From Actinomadura citrea (GTDB taxonomy: Bacteria; Actinomycetota; Actinomycetes; Streptosporangiales; Streptosporangiaceae), in NCBI RefSeq assembly GCF_013409045.1, contig NZ_JACCBT010000001.1, positions 558,001-622,000 on the forward strand: a DNA stretch of 64,000 nt, in the 5' to 3' direction. The notes beneath the pieces are model-generated. The model made no database searches and was not told the origin of the DNA. It worked only from the letters and a program-made list of their open reading frames with translations. The position numbers and the translations under genes are program-made. This document shows positions 17,419 through 26,385 of the stretch, in pieces; position 1 is the first letter of the stretch; each line of letters opens with the position of its first letter.

Positions 17419-17742
17419 TCAGTGGCCGCCTCCGGCGAGGTTCAGCCCGACGACCCCGAGGACGATGAGGGCGAGCGCGACGATGCGGGTCGCGGAGACC
17501 TCGTCGCCCATGACGAGCATGCCGAGGGTCGCCGTCCCGACGGCCCCGATGCCGACCCAGACGGCGTAGGCGGTGCCGACCTCCAGGTGCTTGAGGGCGA
17601 CGGTGAGCAGGCCGAAGGACGCTACGGCGAACACGAGGAATCCCGCCGACTCCAGCGGCTGGGTGAAGCCCTTGCTGGCCTTCAGGCACAGGGCCATGGC
17701 GACCTCGAAGAGGCCGGCGACGATGACGAGGATCCAGGCCAT
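17419..17742 (-). CDS. Small multidrug resistance (SMR) transporter, Gdx/SugE-like
   Basis: A 107-residue, four-helix inner-membrane transporter. The essential Glu lies in AGLFEVAMALCLKAS, and GTAYAVWVGIGAVGTA is closer to guanidinium exporters (Gdx/SugE) than to EmrE. GGGAG precedes the ATG at 17742; an upstream in-frame start at 17778 lacks support. I found no guanidine riboswitch in the leader, so guanidinium export versus quaternary-ammonium efflux is open. Confidence 0.9.
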   Translation of the reverse strand: MAWILVIVAGLFEVAMALCLKASKGFTQPLESAGFLVFAVASFGLLTVALKHLEVGTAYAVWVGIGAVGTATLGMLVMGDEVSATRIVALALIVLGVVGLNLAGGGH

Positions 17743-18085
17743 GGTGGCGCTCCCGGAGAACGAGACGAGTACTGTCACGCGCCGTCTTCGCGTTCCGGGT
17801 ACGGCGCACCTCGTCCGGGAGAAGCCCCGCTCTGAGCGTGGCCCTCACCATCGCCAACGGCCCGGGAACGGGCGATGTTCCCCCCGCGCCGGAAATGGTC
17901 CGGCCCCGCACGCATCGCCGATGAGCGCTTGCCCCGGCCGCCTGTTGCGGGTCCGTCGGCTTGCCGGACGGCTCTCCATGAGCCTCCTCATCCTCTGGGG
18001 CCCGCGCAGGTGAGGCCTGCGCGGACGATCGGATGCGGAGCTCCGCCGCGGTAGCCGCGGTGACGCACTCACAACGGAGAGACCC
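17743..18085. other. 343-bp divergent gap
   Basis: Lies between the SMR transporter (minus) and the small acidic protein (plus). It holds two stems: CGCGCAGG/CCTGCGCG at 18003-18023 and CCGCGG-TAG-CCGCGG at 18046-18060, the latter in the leader of the 18086 gene. No gene is supported here. Confidence 0.5.
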
Positions 18086-18286
18086 ATGGCAAACGAAAGC
18101 GCCCAGAACCCCGAGGCTCACGAGGCCGGGCAGAACATGGACGCCGCGCAGACCGACCTGTACCAGGCCGGTCAGGCGTACCTGAAGGACCCGACCCCGG
18201 AGAACAAGACGGCCATGGACGAGGCGCACGACAAGGCGACCGAGACCACGGCCGAGGCTCGCCGCCTCACCGGCGGAAGCCAGTGA
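18086..18286 (+). CDS. Small acidic hydrophilic protein
   Basis: A 66-residue protein, rich in Glu, Asp, Ala, Asn and Gln, without hydrophobic segments; probably helical or disordered (AAQTDLYQAGQAYLKD, DEAHDKATETTAEARR). CGGAGAGA precedes the ATG and a strong hairpin follows, so it looks like a real monocistronic gene. No family recognised; low complexity and charge resemble stress-related small proteins, but that is only an impression. Confidence 0.7.
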   Translation: MANESAQNPEAHEAGQNMDAAQTDLYQAGQAYLKDPTPENKTAMDEAHDKATETTAEARRLTGGSQ

Positions 18287-18322
18287 CACCCGGGCGGTAG
18301 CGAGCCGGCTCCCGCCTCACCC

Positions 18323-18348
18323 GTCCCCGCGCCGCTCGGCGCGGGGAC
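18323..18348. terminator. Bidirectional hairpin terminator
   Basis: GTCCCCGCGCC and GGCGCGGGGAC pair perfectly (11 bp) around GCTC; ACCTCTTT follows on the plus strand. It lies between convergent genes ending at 18286 and 18356. Confidence 0.75.
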
Positions 18349-18355
18349 ACCTCTT

Positions 18356-19693
18356 TCAGGAGCGGCCCAGGGCCCGGTACTCCCAGCCCGCCGCGCGCCA
18401 GCGGGCGGCGTCGAGCGCGTGCCGCCCGTCCACGACCCGTTTGTGCCGGACGACCCCGGCCAGCGCCTCCGGCTCGACCTCCCGGAAGTCCGACCACTCG
18501 GTCAGCAGGACGACGACGTCGGCCTCCCGCGCCACGTCGAACGCGCTCTCGCCGTAGGTCAGCTCGGGGAACGCACTGCGGGCGTTGTCGAGGGCCACCG
18601 GATCGTAGACGCGCACGTCCCCGCCGAGACCGTGGATGGTGCGCGCCACGTCCAGCGCGGGCGCGTCCCGGATGTCGTCGGAGTTGGGCTTGAACGCGGC
18701 GCCCCACGCGGCGACGCGCTTGCCGGCGAGGTCGCCGCCGAGCAGATCCCGGACGAGGTCGACGGTGCGGGCGCGGCGACGCCGGTTGATGTCGTCCACC
18801 TCGCGCAGGAACGACACGGCCTGGCCGACGCCGATCTCCTCGGCGCGGTGCGCGAACGCCCGGATGTCCTTGGGGAGGCAGCCCCCGCCGAACCCCAGGC
18901 CCGGCCGCAGGAACTTGCCGCCGATGCGGTCGTCCAGCGCCAGCGAGTCGGCGAGGTCCTTGACGTCGGCGCCGACCGCCTCGCAGACCTCGGCCATCGC
19001 GTTGATGTAGGAGATCTTCGTGGCGAGGAAGGAGTTCGCCGCGACCTTGACCAGCTCGGCGGTCGCGAGGTCCGTGCGGATCACGGGGGTGCCGAGGTCG
19101 AGGACGGGCCTGAACGCCGCCCGCAGCCGCTCGTGCGCCCAGTCGGACGTGACGCCGAACACCAGCCGGTCGGGGCGCAGCGTGTCGTCCACGGCGAAGC
19201 CCTCGCGGAGGAACTCGGGGTTCCAGGCCAGCTCGACGTCGGTCCCCGCGGGCGCCAGTTCCTGCACGAGGCCGGTGAGGCGCGCGGCCGTCCCGACCGG
19301 CACGGTGGACTTGCCGACGACCAGGGACCTGCGGCGCAGATGCGGCGCCAGGGAGCGGACGGCCGCGTCGACGTAGGTCAGGTCGGCGGCGTCCGAACCG
19401 GCCTGCTGGGGCGTCCCCACGCACACGAAGTGGACGTCCCCGAACTCTCCGGCCTCCGCGAAGGAGGTGGTGAACCGGAGCCGGCCCGAGTCGAGCGCCT
19501 TGGTGAGCAGCTCCGGCAGCCCGGGTTCGAAGATCGGGACCTCGCCCGACGCCAGCCGCTCGATCTTGCGCCGGTCGACGTCCACGCCGAGGACCTCGTA
19601 CCCCAGCACGGCCATGCAGATCGCGTGCGTGGCACCGAGGTAGCCGGTCCCGATGACGGTCAGCCTCGGGGCGGCCTCCTCCTCCTGCCTCAT
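18356..19693 (-). CDS. UDP-glucose/GDP-mannose dehydrogenase family protein
   Basis: A 445-residue nucleotide-sugar dehydrogenase that would oxidise a UDP- or GDP-sugar to the uronic acid in two NAD-dependent steps. N-terminal NAD motif VIGTGYLGATHA, central helix SYINAMAEV, catalytic Cys in GLGFGGGCLPKDIRA, and C-terminal sugar-binding AAFKPNSDDIRDAPAL. ATG at 19693 with GAGGAGGTG upstream; an open frame continues to 19855 without support. Actinobacterial members use GGGCLPKD rather than GGSCFPKD, as here. Likely supplies cell-surface polysaccharide, but no glycosyltransferase genes are nearby. Confidence 0.92.
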   Translation of the reverse strand: MRQEEEAAPRLTVIGTGYLGATHAICMAVLGYEVLGVDVDRRKIERLASGEVPIFEPGLPELLTKALDSGRLRFTTSFAEAGEFGDVHFVCVGTPQQAGSDAADLTYVDAAVRSLAPHLRRRSLVVGKSTVPVGTAARLTGLVQELAPAGTDVELAWNPEFLREGFAVDDTLRPDRLVFGVTSDWAHERLRAAFRPVLDLGTPVIRTDLATAELVKVAANSFLATKISYINAMAEVCEAVGADVKDLADSLALDDRIGGKFLRPGLGFGGGCLPKDIRAFAHRAEEIGVGQAVSFLREVDDINRRRRARTVDLVRDLLGGDLAGKRVAAWGAAFKPNSDDIRDAPALDVARTIHGLGGDVRVYDPVALDNARSAFPELTYGESAFDVAREADVVVLLTEWSDFREVEPEALAGVVRHKRVVDGRHALDAARWRAAGWEYRALGRS

Positions 19694-19866
19694 TGGGCAC
19701 CTCCTCGTGCACCGCGGTGAATTCGCGCCCGCCTGATCTTGCCACCCCTCGCGCGCGGGGCGTAGGAGGGTGCGGCTCAGGGGCTCTCCGTGACGTGGGT
19801 CACGCGGAGTTGTCGGACGTGGTATCGATGTGGCCTGCCTCCCCGGAAACCGCACGATTGGGGTGG

Positions 19867-19915
19867 TTGTCAGTGGTTACCAGCGGGTAGCATGATGTTG
19901 AGTTACTGACCAGTA
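19867..19915 (+). promoter_or_regulatory. Promoter and operator of the acyl-CoA dehydrogenase gene
   Basis: TTGTCA (19867-19872) and TAGCAT (19888-19893) form a plausible -35/-10 pair with 15-bp spacing. Just downstream, TACTG-AC-CAGTA (19904-19915) is a perfect 5-2-5 inverted repeat where a TetR-type fatty-acid repressor would block initiation. The regulator is not in this window. Confidence 0.55.
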
Positions 19916-19960
19916 CGTAGCGGGGCCTCCGGTCACCGCCGGAACCAGACGGAGTCTCGA

Positions 19961-21793
19961 ATGGGGCACTACAAGAGCAACCTCCGGGACCTGGAGTTCA
20001 ACCTCTTCGAGGTGTTCAGGCGCCAGGACCTCCTCGGCAGCGGCCCGTACGCCGAACTGGACGAGGACACCGTGCGCAGCATCCTCGACGAGGTGAACCG
20101 GCTGGCCGAGGGTCCGCTCGCCGCCTCCTTCGAGGACGCGGACCGCAACCCGCCGGCGTTCGACCCCGCCACGGGCACGGTCACGATGCCCGAGGGTTTC
20201 AAGAAGTCGTTCAAGGCGTGGATGGACTCCGAGTGGTACCGCCTCGACCTCGCCCCCGAGTTCGGCGGCAGCGGCGCCCCGCGCTCGCTGACCTGGGCCG
20301 TGGCGGAGCAGGTGCTGGGCGCCAACCCGGCCGTCTACATGTTCGCCTCCGGCCCCGGTTTTGCGCAGATCCTCTGGCACATCGGCACGCCCGAGCAGAA
20401 GAAGTTCGCCGAGCTGGCCCTGGAGCGGCAGTGGGGCGCCACGATGGTGCTGACGGAGCCGGACGCCGGCTCCGACGTCGGCGCCGGGCGCGCCAAGGCC
20501 GTCCAGCAGCCGGACGGCACCTGGCACATCGAGGGCGTCAAGCGCTTCATCACCTCGGCCGAGCACGACATGTCCGAGAACATCTTCCACCTGGTGCTGG
20601 CCCGCCCCGAGGGCGCCGGCCCCGGCACCAAGGGCCTGTCGATGTTCCTCGTCCCGAAGTACCTGGTGGACGTGGAGACCGGTGAGCTCGGCGAGCGCAA
20701 CGGCGCCTACGTGACCAACGTCGAGAAGAAGATGGGCCTCAAGGTCTCCACGACCTGCGAGCTCACCCTCGGCGAGAAGCACCCGGCGATCGGCTACCTG
20801 GTCGGCGACGTCCACCAGGGCATCCGGCAGATGTTCCTCGTCATCGAGTACGCGCGGATGATGGTCGGCACCAAGGCCATCGCCACCCTGTCGACCGGCT
20901 ACCTCAACGCGCTGGAGTACGCGAAGGAGCGCGTCCAGGGTGCGGACATGACGCAGATGACGGACAAGTCCGCTCCGCGGGTGACGATCACCCACCACCC
21001 GGACGTCCGGCGCAGCCTCATGACGCAGAAGGCCTACGCCGAGGGCATGCGCGCGCTCGTGCTGCTCACCGCGTCCTACCAGGACGCCGTGCAGCTCGCC
21101 GAGTTCGAGGGCCGCAAGGACGAGACCGCCGAGAAGGTGAACGACCTCCTGCTCCCGATCGTGAAGGGCTTCGGCTCCGAGCGGGCGTACGCGCTGCTCG
21201 GCGCGGAGTCGCTGCAGACGCTCGGCGGGTCCGGGTTCCTGCAGGAGTACCCGATCGAGCAGTACATCCGCGACTCCAAGATCGACACCCTGTACGAGGG
21301 CACCACCGCGATCCAGGGCCAGGACCTGTTCTTCCGCAAGATCCTGCGGGACAGCGGCGAGGCGCTCAAGGTGCTCGTCGGGGAGATCCGGGAGTTCGCC
21401 GGCTCCGAGGCCGGCAACGGCCGGCTCAAGAACGAGCGCGCGCTCCTCGGCCGGGCCCTCGACGACGTGCAGGGCATCATCGACCCGATGGTCGGCTGGG
21501 CGCTCGGCTCGATGGAGGACCCGAAGGAGCTCTACAAGATCGGGCTCAACTCCTCGCGCCTGCTGCTCGCCCTCGGCGACCTGATCGTCGGCTGGCTGCT
21601 GTGCCGCCAGGCCGAGGTGGCGCTGAACGCGCTCGGCGGCGACGTGTCCGACGCCGACCAGGCGTTCTACACCGGCAAGGTCGCGGCCGCGCAGTTCTTC
21701 TGCCAGACCGTCCTGCCCCGGCTGGCCTCCGACCGCGCCATCACCGAGTCCACCACCCTGGACGTGATGGACCTCCCCGAAGACTCCTTCTAG
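19961..21793 (+). CDS. Long-form acyl-CoA dehydrogenase (FadE5-like)
   Basis: A 610-residue flavoprotein, much longer than classical 380-residue acyl-CoA dehydrogenases because of N- and C-terminal extensions. Starts [19 protein letters not shown], has the FAD-binding [14 protein letters not shown] and [10 protein letters not shown] segments, and [20 protein letters not shown] containing the catalytic-region Glu. The family removes two hydrogens from acyl-CoA and hands electrons to ETF. CGGAG precedes the ATG. A 16-bp terminator hairpin follows. Chain-length specificity cannot be read from sequence. Confidence 0.95.
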   Translation: MGHYKSNLRDLEFNLFEVFRRQDLLGSGPYAELDEDTVRSILDEVNRLAEGPLAASFEDADRNPPAFDPATGTVTMPEGFKKSFKAWMDSEWYRLDLAPEFGGSGAPRSLTWAVAEQVLGANPAVYMFASGPGFAQILWHIGTPEQKKFAELALERQWGATMVLTEPDAGSDVGAGRAKAVQQPDGTWHIEGVKRFITSAEHDMSENIFHLVLARPEGAGPGTKGLSMFLVPKYLVDVETGELGERNGAYVTNVEKKMGLKVSTTCELTLGEKHPAIGYLVGDVHQGIRQMFLVIEYARMMVGTKAIATLSTGYLNALEYAKERVQGADMTQMTDKSAPRVTITHHPDVRRSLMTQKAYAEGMRALVLLTASYQDAVQLAEFEGRKDETAEKVNDLLLPIVKGFGSERAYALLGAESLQTLGGSGFLQEYPIEQYIRDSKIDTLYEGTTAIQGQDLFFRKILRDSGEALKVLVGEIREFAGSEAGNGRLKNERALLGRALDDVQGIIDPMVGWALGSMEDPKELYKIGLNSSRLLLALGDLIVGWLLCRQAEVALNALGGDVSDADQAFYTGKVAAAQFFCQTVLPRLASDRAITESTTLDVMDLPEDSF

Positions 21794-21800
21794 CCCCCGC

Positions 21801-21836
21801 CACTGTGGCCCTGCCCGCCCGGGCAGGGCCACAGTG
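21801..21836 (+). terminator. Hairpin terminator after acyl-CoA dehydrogenase
   Basis: A perfect 16-bp stem beginning CACTGTGGCCCTGCCC with loop GCCC, seven bases past the stop codon. Confidence 0.8.
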
Positions 21837-21964
21837 CTGCCGGGACGCCGCCGCTGAAATATTTTCGGACACGACCCGTGGAGGATGTCGAGAACGTGGT
21901 GCCGGCTCCGTCCCAGGGTCACCAGCGGCCACGACCGGCCGCGTGACGAAGGAGATCCGGCACC

Positions 21965-22531
21965 ATGCGAAAGCTCATAGTCCAGCAGTGGGTCACCGTC
22001 GACAACATCGCCGCGGAGGAGGACGGCGGGCTCAGCTACGTGGCGGTGGAGCCGTTCTCCGACAAGTCCGATCCCGCGTTCAAGGCCGCGGTGATGGGGT
22101 TCATCGACTCGGTCGACACGATGATCCTCGGTGCGAACACCTACGCGCAGACCAAGGACTACTGGCCGAACGCCTCCGAGCAAGGCGAGTACGGCGAGAA
22201 GCTCAACAACCTCGCCAAGTTCGTCGCCTCCTCGAAGCTGGATGACGCCCCCTGGGGCGACTTCACCGCCGCGACCGTGACGCGCGACCCGGCCGCCACC
22301 GTCCGGGAACTCAAGGAGCAGAGCGGCAAGGACATCTGGCTGTGGGGGAGCTTGAGCCTCATGCGCTCCCTGCTGGCCGCCGGCGTCGTCGACGAAGTCC
22401 GGATGCTGGTCTGCCCGGCGTCACGGGGCAGGGGAACGCGCCTTTTCGAGGATCGCCAAGACCTGAACCTGATCGAGGCCGCCCCCTTCGACAACGGCAT
22501 CCTGCTCCTGCGCTACGAGATCAAGGAATAG
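21965..22531 (+). CDS. Dihydrofolate-reductase-like (RibD C-terminal) protein
   Basis: A 188-residue protein of the RibD-C/DHFR-like fold: MRKLIVQQWVTVDNIAAEEDG, MILGANTYAQTKDYW, and NADPH-site LKEQSGKDIWLWGSLSLMRSLL. These stand-alone reductases use NADPH on pteridine- or riboflavin-like substrates, usually unidentified. AAGGAGATC lies ahead of the ATG. Monocistronic, with its own terminator. Confidence 0.9.
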   Translation: MRKLIVQQWVTVDNIAAEEDGGLSYVAVEPFSDKSDPAFKAAVMGFIDSVDTMILGANTYAQTKDYWPNASEQGEYGEKLNNLAKFVASSKLDDAPWGDFTAATVTRDPAATVRELKEQSGKDIWLWGSLSLMRSLLAAGVVDEVRMLVCPASRGRGTRLFEDRQDLNLIEAAPFDNGILLLRYEIKE

Positions 22532-22540
22532 GCCCATGCG

Positions 22541-22568
22541 GCCGGTGTCCGAGCCAGGACACCGGCCG
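22541..22568 (+). terminator. Hairpin terminator after RibD-like gene
   Basis: GGCCGGTGTCC and GGACACCGGCC pair over 11 bp around GAGCCA, nine bases after the stop. Confidence 0.75.
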
Positions 22569-22611
22569 CCGCGCCGGTCTGGCGGCCGTTCTCACGGCTT
22601 TGGACAAGCCG

Positions 22612-23061
22612 TCACGCGAATGCCGTGTCCGTCATGCGTCGAGCCGCGTTCAGGAATTCCTCAAGCTGGTCAGGGGTGAGGTCCAAATCGCCGACCATAC
22701 CTGACAGAAGTATGATCCTCGTGCCATTGGCGGCGTCAGCGCTGATGCCGTTCTGGGCTTCCACGGGCGACTTCTCGACCGCGATCTTGATGAGTGTCTC
22801 GGCCGTCTGGGCGTCCAGGTCGTCGGGGTCGCCGAGCCGGAGCCGCACCGATGTGACGAACTCGATGATCTCGGCGTCGTCCACAGGTGATCCATCGCGG
22901 ACGAAGCGCCGCAGCGCCGCCTCGAAGAAGGCGGCGGTCGCCAGTGACAGGTACTGGTTGGCCGTGGCGATGTCCATCTGGGAGAGCAGTCGCCGGTGCT
23001 CGTCGATTCGTCCGGTGAGTTGAGCTCGCAAGGTGGCTATCTGGTGGTCGGTCACCGGCAT
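22612..23061 (-). CDS. Hypothetical protein, helical
   Basis: A 149-residue soluble, mostly helical protein (IATLRAQLTGRIDEHRRLLSQ; TPDQLEEFLNAARRMTDTAFA). GAGG lies before the ATG. Its GC content and codon use are slightly lower in bias than neighbours. No domain recognised; nothing in the context suggests a role. Confidence 0.7.
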   Translation of the reverse strand: MPVTDHQIATLRAQLTGRIDEHRRLLSQMDIATANQYLSLATAAFFEAALRRFVRDGSPVDDAEIIEFVTSVRLRLGDPDDLDAQTAETLIKIAVEKSPVEAQNGISADAANGTRIILLSGMVGDLDLTPDQLEEFLNAARRMTDTAFA

Positions 23062-23446
23062 CGTCTCGCCTCTTCATTTCGCTGGGTGGATCGCCTGCTG
23101 CTCGACCGGGTATGCGACAGTCGCTGCCGCGACGACTCCCCATTTGGCGCTGGAAGCGTCGACTGAACCGGTATCCGGGTGAAAAAACTGCCTTATTCTA
23201 GCGAGTTCCGGTTGCCCGGGTGTGCCGAGACTCCCGCCGTCCGGACCCGAGATCGTCCTGAACCTCTACAGCCGTCTCGGGCCCCTCGGCGGCGCCGTGT
23301 ACCGGCTGGACGAGCGGCTCCCCCCGACTCGGATTCTGTGCGAGATGGCGCGAGATGGTGGGCCTTGCTGGGGTTATGGCGGGGGGTGTCGCGGTTGACT
23401 ACTGTTGCCCGGGTCCCTCGCCCGTCTCCTCTCGACCGGATGAACG
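23062..23446. other. 385-bp gap, possibly holding a gene remnant
   Basis: Between the divergent hypothetical protein and the OmpA-like lipoprotein. It holds an AT-rich patch (GAAAAAACTGCCTTATTC near 23188) likely to contain promoters, and an open stretch 23222-23398 described separately. Confidence 0.45.
23222..23398 (+). pseudogene. Possible remnant ORF
   Basis: A GTG-started frame of 58 residues (PEIVLNLYSRLGPLGGAVYR, then a Gly/Cys-rich end) with coding-like third-position GC in its first half but no ribosome site. It could be the debris of a lost gene or chance. No family recognised. Confidence 0.2.
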
Positions 23447-24931
23447 ATGCGTGCGCTGCCCCTCGCCGTCTCTGTTGCTGGACTGCTGGTCGTCGCCGGA
23501 TGCGCCGATGCCGACCGGGCTGAGAAGGTCGCTCCGCCGACGGTCCGTGCGGGTGGGGCCCGTCCCACCGTGGAGCCTCCGGGAGCGTTCGCCAAGGAGG
23601 GGTGGTTCGGCGGTGCGGACGGGCTGCATGCGCGCGTGGACATCAGGGGCGTCGAGCGGCAGGCCGCCAAGTCGGTGCTGCGCTACAGCGTGACGTCGCT
23701 GGACTCGTCGGTGAAGTCGGTGCCGTTCGAGGTCGCGCTGCTGGACACGGCCGGGCGCCGGCTCTACAAGCCGACGGGCACCACCAGCGGCTCCGGCTTC
23801 GCGCCCGGCACGACCCGGGAGATGGCGGCCGACTACCCGCTGATTCCGGCGACCGTCCAGAAGGTCACCGCGATCACACCCGGGACGGGCGGAGAGTTCA
23901 CCGGGATCCCGGTGGTCGCCGCGTCTGGCACGCCGTCCGCGACGGCGACGCCGTCCCTCTCGTCCGCGCCGCCTGGCGGGTCGGTCCCGTCGTCCCCCTC
24001 GGCGTCGTCTTCCCCTTCGGTCGGGGCCGAGCCGGAGGTCGGAGCCGAGCCGTTCATGGCGGGTGCCCCGTCCCCGATCACGACCTCCCCGTCGGGTTCG
24101 CCCTCGACGACCGTGCCGGGTGGAAACCCCGTCGACCTGTACGACATCGTCGAGGGGGAGAAGCGGACCGTCTCGTCCGGCGGATCGAGCGTTACGGTCA
24201 GCCTGCGCAGCGACGGCCTGTTCGAGAGCAATTCGGGCAAACTGTCGAGCCAGGGAAAGGCCGTCCTCGACGAGGTCGCTCAGCAGATCAAGGCGAAGGC
24301 GGCGGGTGCGCTGACGTTCGAGGGACATGCCGGCGACGCGAAACTGTCCGGGGAGCGGGCCCAGGCCGTCCTGAGCGAGGTGAAGACCAAGCTCGGCGCC
24401 GGATTCACCTACACGGCCAACGGCAAGCAGGACGGTGACGGTGTTGACATCACCTACCAGCTCAAGTCGACCGCGCCGGGCTCCGTCCAGCCGGCCTCCT
24501 TCCGGGCGCAGGACGGTCAGAAGGTCGCTTCACGCACGGCTCCCTTTGGCGCCGCCAAGAGGCGCCTTGAGGTCAAGCCCTTCTACCGGGACGGCGCCTA
24601 CGTCGTCGCCGTGTTCGACATCGTGAACGAGGGCCCCGGGACCACGCCGCCGGACGCGTCCTATCCGAACCCGAGCTACCCGGGTGGCGTGTTCGGGGCG
24701 TTCTCGATCCAGGTGCCGGGCCAGAAGGACGTCTACCGCGCCGTTCGTGTCGGCCCTGCCACGCCAGGCCGTCCGACCAACTACGTCGACCCTGGAAGGG
24801 CAGTGTTCCGTACCGCGGTCAGCCAGCCCGTTCGAGGCTTCGTCTACCTTCCCGCCCCGCCCGGCGACGTCACGTCCGTGACCTTTGACGCCGGACCGTT
24901 CGGCAAGGTCGAGAAGGTTCCCGTCTCCTGA
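23447..24931 (+). CDS. OmpA-like domain lipoprotein
   Basis: A 494-residue secreted lipoprotein: signal peptide with lipobox LVVAG-Cys19. A first beta-rich domain (about 40-165) is followed by a Ser/Pro/Thr linker (about 165-225), then an OmpA-like peptidoglycan-binding domain (about 235-345: SDGLFESNSGKLSSQGKAVL and LTFEGHAGDAKLSGERAQAV), then a final beta-rich domain. It probably tethers the cell envelope to peptidoglycan. The OmpA Asp-Arg pair is only partly recognisable (Glu-Arg in SGERAQ). Confidence 0.78.
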   Translation: MRALPLAVSVAGLLVVAGCADADRAEKVAPPTVRAGGARPTVEPPGAFAKEGWFGGADGLHARVDIRGVERQAAKSVLRYSVTSLDSSVKSVPFEVALLDTAGRRLYKPTGTTSGSGFAPGTTREMAADYPLIPATVQKVTAITPGTGGEFTGIPVVAASGTPSATATPSLSSAPPGGSVPSSPSASSSPSVGAEPEVGAEPFMAGAPSPITTSPSGSPSTTVPGGNPVDLYDIVEGEKRTVSSGGSSVTVSLRSDGLFESNSGKLSSQGKAVLDEVAQQIKAKAAGALTFEGHAGDAKLSGERAQAVLSEVKTKLGAGFTYTANGKQDGDGVDITYQLKSTAPGSVQPASFRAQDGQKVASRTAPFGAAKRRLEVKPFYRDGAYVVAVFDIVNEGPGTTPPDASYPNPSYPGGVFGAFSIQVPGQKDVYRAVRVGPATPGRPTNYVDPGRAVFRTAVSQPVRGFVYLPAPPGDVTSVTFDAGPFGKVEKVPVS

Positions 24932-24933
24932 GC

Positions 24934-24962
24934 GTGGGGGCCGGCTCTGGGCCGGCCCCCAC
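24934..24962. terminator. Bidirectional hairpin terminator
   Basis: GTGGGGGCCGGC pairs perfectly with GCCGGCCCCCAC around TCTGG, in the 38-bp gap between convergent genes. Confidence 0.8.
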
Positions 24963-24969
24963 GGAACCG

Positions 24970-26385
24970 TCAGCGGCTCCAGGCGAGCATGCGGATCGGG
25001 TCTTCCAACATGTCCCCGACGTCGCGCAGGACGCGGGAGCCCAGCTCGCCGTCCACGATGCGGTGGTCGAACGAGAGCGCCAGGGTGGTCACCTTGCGGA
25101 TCGCGAGCTCGCCCTCGTGGACCCACGGCATGTCCCGGATCTGGCCGAACGCCAGGATCGCGGCCTCGCCCGGGGTGAGGATCGGGGTCCCGGAGTCCAC
25201 CCCGAACACGCCGACGTTCGTGATCGTGATCGTTCCGTCGGACAGGTCGGCGGGGGACGCCTTGCCCGCGCGGGCCTTCGCCGCCAGCTCGTTCAGGGCG
25301 CGAGCGAGGCCCGGCAGGTCGAGGTCGTGCGCGTCCTTGACCTTGGGGACGATGAGGCCGCGGTCGGTGGCCGCCGCGATCCCCAGGTTCACGTAGCGCT
25401 TGAGGACGATCTCCGCGCCGTCCGGGCCGTCCGCCCACGTGGAGTTCACCATCGGGTTGCGCGCCACCGCGGTGAGCAGCGCGCGCGCCACCAGCAGCAG
25501 CGGCGACACCTTCACGTCCGCGAACTCGGGCAGCTCACGGAGCCGCTTGACGGTCTCCATCGTCCGCGTCACGTCCACCTGGAGGAACTCGGTGACGTGC
25601 GGTGCGGTGAACGCCGACCCGGACATCGCCGCCGCGGTCGCCTTGCGGACGCCCTTGACGGGGATCCGCTCCTCGCGCGGGCCCGCCTGGACCGGCGCGG
25701 CGGGAGCCGTGTGAGCGTGCGACGGGGCCCCGGACTGCGCGGCGAGGACGTCCTCGCGCGTGATCGATCCCTGCGGACCCGACCCCGTGATGGACGCCAG
25801 GTCCACCCCGAGATCCCTGGCCATCTTGCGGACGGGCGGCTTGGCCAGCGGCAGTCCGTTCCCGGCAGGGCTCGGGCGGGCGGCCGGCGCCTGCGGGACG
25901 GGCGCGGGTGCGGGCACGGCCGGAGCCGCGGGCGCCGCGCCGTTGGCCGGCCTGCGGGGACGGCGCCTGGTCGTCCCCTCCTTCACGCCGTAGCCGACCA
26001 GGACGGGTGTGCGCTTCGGCGGCTCCTGCGGCGACACCATGCCCGGCTCGTTGACGGTCGGGACGCCCTCCTCGCGGAGCGCGGCCGCCTGCGCCGGGGG
26101 CTCGGACACCGGCGTCGCCACGCCGCCTTCGCCGCCGGCGTCCACCGCGATGATCGGGACCCCGACGTCCACGGTCTGCCCCTCGGTGACCATCAGTTCG
26201 GTCACCACGCCCTCGAACGGGCAGGGCAGCTCCACGATCGCCTTCGCCGTCTCGATCTCGACGATGGTCTGGTTCACCTCGACGGTGTCGCCGGGCTGGA
26301 CGTGCCACTTGACGATCTCGGCCTCCGTCAGGCCCTCGCCCACATCCGGCAGTTTGAACAGTTTGGGCTGGCTCACCGGCGTCAC
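24970..26385 (-). CDS. bkdC: Branched-chain 2-oxoacid dehydrogenase E2 (dihydrolipoamide acyltransferase)
   Basis: A 471-residue E2 core subunit. Lipoyl domain (residues about 5-80) with the lipoylated Lys48 in EIETAKAIVE; Pro/Ala linkers; peripheral-subunit-binding domain (about 165-205: LAKPPVRKMARDLGVDLASI); acyltransferase domain to the end with SFDHRIVDG. It transfers the acyl group from E1 to CoA. GTG start overlaps the E1beta stop as GTGA. Branched-chain rather than pyruvate specificity is inferred because actinobacterial pyruvate dehydrogenases usually use a single-chain AceE E1. No E3 gene is present here. Confidence 0.93.
   Translation of the reverse strand: MTPVSQPKLFKLPDVGEGLTEAEIVKWHVQPGDTVEVNQTIVEIETAKAIVELPCPFEGVVTELMVTEGQTVDVGVPIIAVDAGGEGGVATPVSEPPAQAAALREEGVPTVNEPGMVSPQEPPKRTPVLVGYGVKEGTTRRRPRRPANGAAPAAPAVPAPAPVPQAPAARPSPAGNGLPLAKPPVRKMARDLGVDLASITGSGPQGSITREDVLAAQSGAPSHAHTAPAAPVQAGPREERIPVKGVRKATAAAMSGSAFTAPHVTEFLQVDVTRTMETVKRLRELPEFADVKVSPLLLVARALLTAVARNPMVNSTWADGPDGAEIVLKRYVNLGIAAATDRGLIVPKVKDAHDLDLPGLARALNELAAKARAGKASPADLSDGTITITNVGVFGVDSGTPILTPGEAAILAFGQIRDMPWVHEGELAIRKVTTLALSFDHRIVDGELGSRVLRDVGDMLEDPIRMLAWSR

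Noticed and set aside
17743..17830. Guanidine-II riboswitch ahead of the SMR transporter
   Set aside because: A GGACGAGG sequence is present on the minus strand, but no complementary arms flank the ACGA and there is no second hairpin.
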